DNA of 11,929 bases. It comes from CAZOWW01 sp964583765. Its GTDB lineage: Bacteria; Actinomycetota; Actinomycetes; Actinomycetales; Kineosporiaceae. Below the pieces are notes generated by a model. The model was not told where the DNA came from and searched no databases. It saw nothing but the letters and a program-made list of their open reading frames with translations. The position numbers and the translations under genes were made by a program. Numbering within the stretch: position 1 is the stretch's first letter; every line of letters starts with the position of its first letter. The DNA lies in assembly GCA_964583765.1 (NCBI GenBank), contig CAZOWW010000153.1:1-11929 (forward strand). Reading direction: 5' to 3'. Positions 1 to 7,418 of this stretch are shown here, piece after piece.

Positions 1-2
1 AC

Positions 3-3000
3 GACAAGCTCCGCGAGGTCTCCAACTGGCAGGACGTCACCCAGCACGAGCAGGAGCAGAACCGGGAGGACAACACCCACGAGGACGTCCCCGATCCCCA
101 CCGCCGCTACAGCAAGGTCAACCACCCGCCGCACGCGGTGCCCGACGAACTCGGCGCCCGGCCGGGGCAGTCGACCGTGCTGCGCGTGCTCGACAACGAC
201 ACCGACCCCGACAGCGACGTCCTGGCGATCACCAAGCTGCCCACGCTGCCGGCCTCGCAGGGCCACCTGGACCTCATCGAGAACGGTGCGGCCCTGCAGT
301 TCACCCCCGGGGACGGGGTCCAGGGCGGGGTCACCTTCACCTATACCGTCGGCGACGGCCGTGGGGGCACCGACTCGACGCAATGCCACGTCGCGGTGCG
401 CCCGTTCTCGGTGAACCAGAAGCCGCATCTCAAGCCCAACCGCGCCAGCCAGGTGACGGTCAAGAGCGGCAAGAGCGCCCAGCGCGACGTGTTGTCGGAC
501 TGGATCGACCCGGACGGTGATCCCCTCACCCTGGTCTCCGCCTCGCAGCCGAACGCCGCGGACAACGTCCGCTGGACCTCGGCCGGCCTGGTCACCTTCA
601 TCGACGGTGGTGCGAAGACCGGGAACGCCAAGAAGACCGTGACGTTGTCGATCAGCGACGGCCGGTCGAAGCCCGTCGCGGGCACGCTGCTCGTGAAGGT
701 GGACATCACCGACAAGGACCTGCCGCCGAGCCCCAACAACGACCTGTTCGTGGCCCGGGTCGGGCAACCGACCACGTTGCGCCCCCTGGCCAACGACTCG
801 GACCCGCAGGGTCTCCCGCTGCAGATGATCGACATCGACCACCCCGCGGGGGCGGACGTGACGGTCAACCAGCGCAACGGCACGGTGGGTTTCCTCGCCC
901 ACAAGGTGGGCTCGTACGTGATGCAGTACACCATCACCAACGGGACCCAGACGGCCTGGGCGCTCGTGCGCGTGGACGTGCGCGGCGCGGCCGGCAACTC
1001 GCCGCCGGTCGCGGTGGCGGACAACCTCGCGGTCCCCGAGAACGGTGCCGGCGTCGTGGACGCGGTGGCCAACGACCTCGATCTCGACGGCGACGTCCTG
1101 CTGGTGCGCTCGGTGCACGCTCCCGCTGACTCCGGGCTGTCCGTCTCGGTGCTCGGCCTGCACGTGGTGCGGGTGGTGGCGAGTCACGCCCTGTCCGAGC
1201 CGGCGCACCTGACCTACGTGGTCACGGACGGAGTCGCGGAGAGCCAGGGCACCATCACCGTCCGCACGTTGCCGATCGCGCCCGTGAACCAGGCACCGCT
1301 CACCCGCGACGACACGGCCGTGGTGCGGCTCGGTGACGTGGTGACCATCCCGGTGCTCGCCAACGACAGCGACCCGGACGGCGACCCGCTGCACGTGAGC
1401 GACACCGTGACCGGGGTCGGCCCCACGCAGGGACTCCTCTTCGCGGCCGGTGACTCGCTGCGCTACCAGTCCCCGACCACCCTGCCCACGCCGGGTCACC
1501 CGCTGACGCTCACCGCCATCTACTCCGCGGTGGACTCGCACGGTGCCCGCTCGGCCGCCCAGGTCACGATCACGGTTCGCCCGCCGGACGCCCGCCACAA
1601 CCAGCCACCGGCCCCGTCACCGGCGGACGCGCGGGTCTTCGCCGGGTCGACCACCCGCATCACCGTGCCGCTGAACGGGATCGACCCCGACGGCGACACG
1701 GTCACCCTCCTCGGCATCGCCTCCTCGCCCCGACTGGGCCGGGTACTGCGGGTCGAGGACGGCGACACCCTCGTCTACCAGGCGTTCCCCAACGGGCGCG
1801 GCACCGACTCGTTCACCTATGCGGTCCAGGACGAGCTCGGGGCCCGGGCCACCGCCACGGTGCGGGTGGGAGTGGCCCCCCGGGCGGACGACAACCAGCC
1901 CCCGGTCGCCATCCCCGACATCCTGCGTGCCCGGCCGGGCAAGGACGTGGCGGTCCCCGTGCTGGCCAATGACAGCGACCCCGACGGCGATCCGATCGGC
2001 TTCGACCCGATGAGTCCGATCGACCTGAGCGCGATGCCCGCAGGGGTCCAGCCGAAGATCGTCGGGGACCGTATCGCGCTCACCCTGCCCCACCAGGCCA
2101 CCACGCTGAACATCCCTTACACGATCACCGACGGCATGGGCGGACGTGACCGCGCGACCCTGACCATCCAGGTCGACCCGGAGGCCCCGCTGCTGCCGCC
2201 GGTCGCCCACGACGACGTCCTCACCGACCTGTCCACGATGAAGACGGTGGACGGCAAGAAGGTCGTCGACGTGGACGTGCGCAAGAACGACGAGGACGCG
2301 GACGGGGTCCTGGAGGATCTCGTGGTCACCACGACCGGGCCGAACGCCACGGCCGGGACGGTGCTGCCCTCGCAGTTCGTCCGGGTCGCCGTGACCGACG
2401 ATGCGCAGGCCGTGGCCTACCGGGTGACGGACGTGGACCACCAGTTCTCGACCGCGTTCGTCCGTGTTCCCGGACTCGCCGACCAGCTGCCGCGGCTGCG
2501 CAACCCCGCGAAGGTGGTCACCGTGGCCCCCGGCGCGACCCTGACCGTCCGCCTGGCCGACTACGTGGTCGACCCGCTGGGCCACGCGGTCCGCCTGACC
2601 CAGGAGAACAAGGTCAGCGCCACCAACTCGGACGGCTCGGGCCTCGTGCGCAACGCGACCACGCTGGTCTTCCGGCCCGCGAGGGGCTACCTCGGCCCGG
2701 CCGCCCTCACCTTCGAGGTCACGAACGGCACCGGTCCGGACGACCCCCGTGGTCACAAGGCGGTGCTGACCCTCCCCATCGAGGTGCGTTCGTCGAACAA
2801 CCAGCCCCCGACCTTCCACGCGCCCGCTCTCACCGTCGCCCCGGGGGAGACGCCCACCACGGTCGACCTCGGCCAGTTCGTGACCGACCCGGACCCGGGC
2901 GACGGTCACAGTTTCTCCGGCCTCAAGGGCGTTCCGCGCGGCGTCTCGGCGTCGATCAAGGGCACGAGCCTGGTCGTCTCGGCGGCCACGGACGCGGCCC

Positions 3001-5075
3001 AGGGGACGATCGGCCGCCTCACCCTGCAGGTGAAGGACGGCGTGAACCCGGCGGTGCCGGGCACCGTGACCGTCCGGGTGATCAAGAGCACCCGTCCGCT
3101 GGCCCAGGCCAACGACGACGTGGTGCCCAAGGCCTCCCAGGGGAAGACCGTCAAGATCAAGGTCCTGGCCAACGACGCGAATCCCTTCCCGGGCACGCCG
3201 CTCACCCTGCTCTCCGCCACCCTGGTCGCCGGCCAGGGCGCGGTGAGCACCCGCGGCGACGAGGTGGACTTCACCCCGGGCTCCGGCTTCGTGGGCACCG
3301 CCCAGTTGACCTACCAGGTCGCGGACGCCACGAAGGACCCGTCCCGGCACGTCACCGGACGCATCAGCGTCTCCGTACGGGGCAGGCCCGCAACCCCGTC
3401 CGCGGCGCCGACGGTCACCGACCAGGGCGACCAGTACGCCGTGCTCCGCCTGTCCGCGCCCGCCGACAACGGGGCGGAGATCACCGGGTACGACGTCCAG
3501 GGGAGCGACTCGACCGGTGGGGCCAGCGCGATCCACAGCTGCGCCACCGAGGTCTGCCGGCTCACCGGGCTGACCAACGGGCACACCTACCGGCTGACCT
3601 ACCGGGCGGTGAACGAGGTCGGTCCCGGCGGTTGGAGCACTCAGTCGGCCACGGTGACCCCGGACAAGGTGCCGGAACAGCCCGAGGCACCGACCGCGGC
3701 TTTCGTGGCCGGAGGCGCCGGGCGCCAGATCACGGTGACCTGGCAGGCGCCGGTGAACCACGGGTCCCCGATCACCGGGTACAAGCTGACCATCTCCCCG
3801 CCGAGCGCGGGCGGCTCGGTCATCCCGCTGGGGAACGTGACCTCCACCGTGGTCTCCGGGCTCACGAACGGGACCGCCTACGCCTTCTCGGTGCGGGCCA
3901 CCAACAGCAAGGGCGACGGTCCGCTGAGCGCGGCCTCCGCGTCGGAGATCCCGGCGGGCATCCCCGACCAGCCTTCTCCGCCCACCGCGGTGAACTCCGG
4001 CGGAGCCCTCGGTGGTCAGGTGGACGTCTCCTGGGCCGCCCCCGCGAACAACGGGGCGGACATCGCCGAGTACGACCTGACCGTCTACAAGGACGGTGCC
4101 AAGGTCAACACCCTCGCCGTGTCCGGCTCGTCGACCTCGCAGACCGTCAGTGCGAGCAACTCGAGCTCCTACACCTTCACCGTGGCGGCGAAGAACAAGT
4201 CGGGCACCTCCCCGGCGAGCAGCAGCTCCCAGGCGGTCGACGTGTTCGGCGCACCCGACGGGGTGGGCAGCGTGAACGCCACGGAGGGCGACCGCACCGC
4301 GACCCTGGCCTTCTCCGCCCCGAACGACAACGGGAAGCAGATCACCAACTACGACTACAGCGTGAACGGCGGGTCGTGGGTGAGCACCGGATCGAGCTCC
4401 ACCTCGATCACGGTCTCGGGGCTCGACAACGGCAGTTCGTACTCGTTCACCGTCCGTGCCTGCAACGACTACTGCGGCTCCGGCAGTTCGTCCTCGAACT
4501 CGGTGACCCCGTACGGTCCACCCGGACTGCCCTCGGTGAACTCGTCCGGGTCGGGGTCGGGCTTCACGGTGAACTTCTCCTGGTGCCCGCCGGCCGAGAA
4601 CGGGCGGCCCATCACCCGCCTGGAGACCAGCCTCAACGGCGGCTCGTGGGTGACCCGTGGCTCGGGCTGCGGCAGCTCCAGCGAGGGCGGCGAGGCGGAC
4701 ACCACCTACGACCTGCGGGTGCGCGCGGTGGACAGCGCAAACCAGACCGGGGACTCCGCCGATGCCTCCGGCTACACGATCACGCCGAGCGTGAGCGTCA
4801 GCAAGGGAGCGGCGCACCAGATCAGCGGCGTCTGCTGGACCACGCCCTGTGCCTATGTGCACGTCGTGCTGAGCAACTTCACGCCCAACTCGACCGTGAC
4901 CATCGACCCGCACGACACCTACGGCAGCGACCCGATGCCGTCGAAGTCGGTGACCGTGAACTCCAGCGGCGACTGGTCCGGGGACCCCTGGGTCTTCGGC
5001 TACCCGAACTACCAGGTCTGGGCGAGCGTCTCCGTGAACGGGAAGACCTACACCGCGGGCAGGGTCACCTGGTAG
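3..5075 (+). CDS. Giant Ig-like/Fn3 repeat surface protein, 5'-partial
   Basis: The reading frame is open from the left edge with no stop, so the true start lies upstream; the GTG at 138 falls inside the first repeat and is not a credible start. 1690 residues are visible (numbered from position 3). Residues about 1-45 are a charged linker. Residues about 45-1128 hold some eleven repeats of roughly 95-105 residues, each marked by a variant of VLANDSDPDGDPL (near positions 186, 491, 784, 1066, 1352, 1665, 1959, 2277, 2551, 2868, 3159). This is typical of cadherin-like/tandem-95 Ig folds, whose Asp clusters often bind calcium. Five Fn3 domains follow (about 1129-1597) with recurrent NG-x-x-IT-x-Y motifs, then an end domain (1597-1690) with C1611 and C1616. 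No LPXTG motif, hydrophobic tail or peptidoglycan-binding domain is seen at the C-terminus, so attachment would be N-terminal, or the protein is released. The role is inferred as adhesion or cell-surface sensing. Domain class is secure; function is not. Confidence 0.93.
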   Translation, partial: DKLREVSNWQDVTQHEQEQNREDNTHEDVPDPHRRYSKVNHPPHAVPDELGARPGQSTVLRVLDNDTDPDSDVLAITKLPTLPASQGHLDLIENGAALQFTPGDGVQGGVTFTYTVGDGRGGTDSTQCHVAVRPFSVNQKPHLKPNRASQVTVKSGKSAQRDVLSDWIDPDGDPLTLVSASQPNAADNVRWTSAGLVTFIDGGAKTGNAKKTVTLSISDGRSKPVAGTLLVKVDITDKDLPPSPNNDLFVARVGQPTTLRPLANDSDPQGLPLQMIDIDHPAGADVTVNQRNGTVGFLAHKVGSYVMQYTITNGTQTAWALVRVDVRGAAGNSPPVAVADNLAVPENGAGVVDAVANDLDLDGDVLLVRSVHAPADSGLSVSVLGLHVVRVVASHALSEPAHLTYVVTDGVAESQGTITVRTLPIAPVNQAPLTRDDTAVVRLGDVVTIPVLANDSDPDGDPLHVSDTVTGVGPTQGLLFAAGDSLRYQSPTTLPTPGHPLTLTAIYSAVDSHGARSAAQVTITVRPPDARHNQPPAPSPADARVFAGSTTRITVPLNGIDPDGDTVTLLGIASSPRLGRVLRVEDGDTLVYQAFPNGRGTDSFTYAVQDELGARATATVRVGVAPRADDNQPPVAIPDILRARPGKDVAVPVLANDSDPDGDPIGFDPMSPIDLSAMPAGVQPKIVGDRIALTLPHQATTLNIPYTITDGMGGRDRATLTIQVDPEAPLLPPVAHDDVLTDLSTMKTVDGKKVVDVDVRKNDEDADGVLEDLVVTTTGPNATAGTVLPSQFVRVAVTDDAQAVAYRVTDVDHQFSTAFVRVPGLADQLPRLRNPAKVVTVAPGATLTVRLADYVVDPLGHAVRLTQENKVSATNSDGSGLVRNATTLVFRPARGYLGPAALTFEVTNGTGPDDPRGHKAVLTLPIEVRSSNNQPPTFHAPALTVAPGETPTTVDLGQFVTDPDPGDGHSFSGLKGVPRGVSASIKGTSLVVSAATDAAQGTIGRLTLQVKDGVNPAVPGTVTVRVIKSTRPLAQANDDVVPKASQGKTVKIKVLANDANPFPGTPLTLLSATLVAGQGAVSTRGDEVDFTPGSGFVGTAQLTYQVADATKDPSRHVTGRISVSVRGRPATPSAAPTVTDQGDQYAVLRLSAPADNGAEITGYDVQGSDSTGGASAIHSCATEVCRLTGLTNGHTYRLTYRAVNEVGPGGWSTQSATVTPDKVPEQPEAPTAAFVAGGAGRQITVTWQAPVNHGSPITGYKLTISPPSAGGSVIPLGNVTSTVVSGLTNGTAYAFSVRATNSKGDGPLSAASASEIPAGIPDQPSPPTAVNSGGALGGQVDVSWAAPANNGADIAEYDLTVYKDGAKVNTLAVSGSSTSQTVSASNSSSYTFTVAAKNKSGTSPASSSSQAVDVFGAPDGVGSVNATEGDRTATLAFSAPNDNGKQITNYDYSVNGGSWVSTGSSSTSITVSGLDNGSSYSFTVRACNDYCGSGSSSSNSVTPYGPPGLPSVNSSGSGSGFTVNFSWCPPAENGRPITRLETSLNGGSWVTRGSGCGSSSEGGEADTTYDLRVRAVDSANQTGDSADASGYTITPSVSVSKGAAHQISGVCWTTPCAYVHVVLSNFTPNSTVTIDPHDTYGSDPMPSKSVTVNSSGDWSGDPWVFGYPNYQVWASVSVNGKTYTAGRVTW

Positions 5076-5193
5076 CGGCCCTGCCCCGACCCCGGCCCCG
5101 ACCGGACCGGCTCCACCTGGGCGAGCACCGGCCCCGGACCGCCCTGACCCGACCCGAACGCCCCGACGCATCACCGACCGGACAGGAGACACC
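5076..5193 (+). other. C-rich intergenic leader upstream of the MoxR gene
   Basis: This 118-base gap separates the giant surface-protein gene from the MoxR gene. By my count it has 60 C, 33 G, 20 A and 5 T, so the coding strand is strongly C-rich and T-poor. The 8-mer CCCCGACC occurs at 5084-5091 and again at 5096-5103. I see no strong intrinsic terminator (no long stem followed by T residues) and no convincing -35/-10 pair. A C-rich, weakly structured transcript could favour Rho loading, which would lower expression of downstream genes relative to the surface protein, but that is inference. Confidence 0.4.
5184..5188 (+). promoter_or_regulatory. Ribosome binding site of the MoxR gene
   Basis: AGGAG lies five bases before the GTG at 5194. 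It fixes this GTG as the start, in agreement with a conserved MoxR-type N-terminus directly after it. It is one of only two clear Shine-Dalgarno sequences in the window. Confidence 0.75.
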
Positions 5194-6162
5194 GTGAGCA
5201 CCACCGCCGAGCAGGCCGCGTGGTTCGCCAGCACCTTCGACAAGCTCGTGACCAATGTGGAGCACGCGGTCGTCGGCAAGACCCACGTCGTGCGGCTGGC
5301 CCTGACCTGCCTGATCTCCCAGGGCCACCTGCTGCTGGAGGACGTCCCCGGCACCGGCAAGACCTCGCTGGCCAAGGCGATGGCGAACACCGTGCAGGGC
5401 ACGCACGCCCGGATCCAGTTCACCCCGGACCTGCTGCCCAGCGATGTCACCGGGGTGACGATCTACGACCAGCGCAGCGGCCGGTTCGAGTTCCACAAGG
5501 GTCCGATCTTCGCCTCGATCGTGATCGCGGACGAGATCAACCGTGCCTCGCCCAAGACCCAGTCGGCGCTGCTGGAGGTCATGGAGGAGGGCCGGATCAC
5601 CGTGGACGGCGTGGGCCACGAGGTGGGCTCGCCCTTCATGGTGATCGCGACGCAGAACCCGATCGAGCAGGCGGGCACCTACCGGTTGCCCGAGGCACAG
5701 CTCGACCGCTTCCTGATGAAGTCCAGCCTGGGCTACCCGGACCACGAGAGCACGGTGCGCCTGCTCGCGGACGCGGCGATCCGCGACCGGGCCGACGCCG
5801 TGCGCGCACTGATCACCGCGACCGGTGTGGCCGACATGACGGCCATCGCGGCCGGGGTGGTTGTGGACCCGGCGGTCCTGTCGTACGTGAGCCAGCTCGC
5901 GGTGGCGGTCCGCGAGCTGCGGCAGGTGCGTCTCGGACCCTCGGTGCGGGCCTGTCTCGCCCTGGTGCGGTGTGCCAAGACCTGGGCGACCGCCCAGGGC
6001 CGTCACTTCGTGGTGCCCGACGACATCAAGGAGCTGTCGCACCCGGTGTTCAGCCACCGCGTGCTCCTGGACCCCGAGGCCGAGTTCGCCGGTGCCACCG
6101 TGGACGCAGTGCTGCAGCAGGCCCTCGCGGAGGTCCGGCCGCCCGTCGATCGGGTCGCCTGA
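5194..6162 (+). CDS. moxR: MoxR-family AAA+ ATPase
   Basis: 322 residues, normal length for the family. MoxR ATPases are cytosolic AAA+ chaperones thought to remodel or activate partner proteins, often ones with von Willebrand A-like folds such as DUF58 proteins. Visible motifs: Walker A EDVPGTGKT (residues 49-57, Lys56), Walker B with IADEINRA (111-118, Asp113/Glu114), the MoxR signature PKTQSALLEVMEE (120-132), sensor 1 ATQNP (152-156) and the LDRF segment (170-173). The C-terminal lid domain contains VPDDIKEL and LSHPVFSHR. All ATPase residues expected for an active enzyme are present; Asp50 at the first P-loop position is, to my knowledge, common in actinobacterial members. The GTG start follows a good ribosome binding site. 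The stop TGA (6160-6162) overlaps the ATG of the DUF58 gene by one base, so the two are very likely co-translated, supporting a MoxR-DUF58 partnership. The client is not shown by sequence; the transglutaminase-like protein or the giant surface protein are candidates. Confidence 0.95.
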   Translation: MSTTAEQAAWFASTFDKLVTNVEHAVVGKTHVVRLALTCLISQGHLLLEDVPGTGKTSLAKAMANTVQGTHARIQFTPDLLPSDVTGVTIYDQRSGRFEFHKGPIFASIVIADEINRASPKTQSALLEVMEEGRITVDGVGHEVGSPFMVIATQNPIEQAGTYRLPEAQLDRFLMKSSLGYPDHESTVRLLADAAIRDRADAVRALITATGVADMTAIAAGVVVDPAVLSYVSQLAVAVRELRQVRLGPSVRACLALVRCAKTWATAQGRHFVVPDDIKELSHPVFSHRVLLDPEAEFAGATVDAVLQQALAEVRPPVDRVA

Positions 6163-7418
6163 TGCCCGTCCCGCGCCTGCGCGCGGCCCGCACCTGGTGG
6201 CTGCGCGTCCGCACGAGCCTGCCGGCGATCCGCCGCTGGCGCGGCTGGCTGGTCTTCGGTCTGGTCTCGGGCCTGGGCTGGGTGGTCGTGGTCGTCGCCC
6301 TGGTGAGCTGGCTCGTCGCCCGCCGCCTGGGTTGGGAGGAACTCGGCATGATCTCGGCCACGGCCGGGGTCGCCGTGCTGATCGCGCTGGGCTTCACGAT
6401 CAGCCGGGTGCGCCTGCGGGTGGACGTCACGGTCACCCCGGAGCGGGTCGTGGCCGGGGAGACCATGTACGGCACCCTCCGGGCCAGCAACATCACCGGC
6501 CGGCGACAGTTGCCGCTGTCCGTGGAGCTGCCGATCGGTGCCCGCATCACCGTGTTCCCGGTGCCCGGGCTGCCGGGCGGCGGCCGGCACGAGGACACCT
6601 TCCGCCTGCCCACGACGCGGCGCGGGGTCATCGACGTCGGACCCGCCCGCGTGGTGCGGACGGATCCACTCGGTCTCGCCCGGCGTCAGGTGCAGCTGTC
6701 GGGCATGCAGCGCCTGTACGTGCACCCGGTCACCAGCCGGCTGGAGCCGCTCGGCGCGGGGTTCATCCGCGACCTGGAGGGCCGCAGCAGCGAACAGCTA
6801 TCCGTCAGCGACCTGGCCTTCCACGCCCTGCGCGAGTACGTGCCCGGGGACGATCTGCGCCACGTGCACTGGCGGACCTCGGCCAAGATGGCCTCGGCCT
6901 CCGGGACCGCGACCCTGCTCGTGCGCCAGTACGTGGACACCCGCCGTTCCCGGTTGGCGCTGGTGCTCAGCTGTGACCCCGCGGAGTACGACGACGCCGA
7001 GGAGTTCGAGCTGGCGATCAGCGTGGTCGGCTCGATCGGCCTGCGAGCCCTGGCGGACGGGCTGACCCTCTCCCTGTTGATCGGCGACCGGGAGCTGCCC
7101 TGCGCGGGCGGCCAGCGGCTGCTCGACGGCTTGGCCGAGCTCGCCTTCGGGGGCGCGACAGGCCTGGCCGACGGTGTCCTGGCGACCACCCGCAACGTGC
7201 CGGACGCGAGCGTGATCGTGCTCGCCGCCGGCAGCCCCGTCTCGGCGAGCCGGTACCGGTTGCTCTGCGCCCAGCTCGGGACCGATCCCCGGGTCGTCGG
7301 GGTGCGGGCGACCTCCCGGTCCGGTGCCGGGCGCCAGTCGGTCGGCGCCCTGTCACTGGTCACGCTGAACGCGCTCAGCGATCTGCCGCATCTGATCCGC
7401 TCGACGGGACGGGGGTGA
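6162..7418 (+). CDS. Membrane-anchored DUF58 protein
   Basis: 418 residues. Two hydrophobic helices near the N-terminus (about 29-53 and 61-80) place it in the membrane, with the rest soluble. The DUF58 hallmark REYVPGDDLRHVHWRTSAK (224-242) is intact. After it comes a von Willebrand A-like segment beginning RLALVLSCDPAEYDDAEEFE. Where a metal-binding Asp might be expected after the hydrophobic strand there is Ser270, so metal binding through a MIDAS site is doubtful. DUF58 proteins have no assigned reaction; they are regularly encoded beside MoxR ATPases and transglutaminase-like membrane proteins and are thought to be partner or client proteins. The ATG at 6162 overlaps the upstream TGA by one base and has no strong ribosome binding site of its own, which suggests translational coupling. 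The stop TGA (7416-7418) lies within the GTGA start overlap of the next gene. Confidence 0.93.
   Translation: MPVPRLRAARTWWLRVRTSLPAIRRWRGWLVFGLVSGLGWVVVVVALVSWLVARRLGWEELGMISATAGVAVLIALGFTISRVRLRVDVTVTPERVVAGETMYGTLRASNITGRRQLPLSVELPIGARITVFPVPGLPGGGRHEDTFRLPTTRRGVIDVGPARVVRTDPLGLARRQVQLSGMQRLYVHPVTSRLEPLGAGFIRDLEGRSSEQLSVSDLAFHALREYVPGDDLRHVHWRTSAKMASASGTATLLVRQYVDTRRSRLALVLSCDPAEYDDAEEFELAISVVGSIGLRALADGLTLSLLIGDRELPCAGGQRLLDGLAELAFGGATGLADGVLATTRNVPDASVIVLAAGSPVSASRYRLLCAQLGTDPRVVGVRATSRSGAGRQSVGALSLVTLNALSDLPHLIRSTGRG

Noticed and set aside
138..140. GTG as the start of the giant surface protein
   Set aside because: The frame is open upstream to the window edge, no ribosome binding site precedes it, and it would cut into the first Ig-like repeat.
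3632..5197. 521-codon + strand frame inside the Fn3 region
   Set aside because: It is an alternate frame of the Fn3 coding region, rich in Arg and Gly, without domains; the Fn3 frame is clearly the coding one.
5322..5370. Defective P-loop in MoxR because of Asp50 in place of the first Gly
   Set aside because: The EDVPGxGKT form is, as far as I know, usual in actinobacterial MoxR proteins, and all other ATPase residues are present.
1617..5450. Long open frame of 1277 codons on the - strand
   Set aside because: It lies antisense to the giant surface gene and the MoxR gene, has low-complexity Arg/Gly/His/Val-rich composition and no domain. It is a product of high GC with few stop codons.
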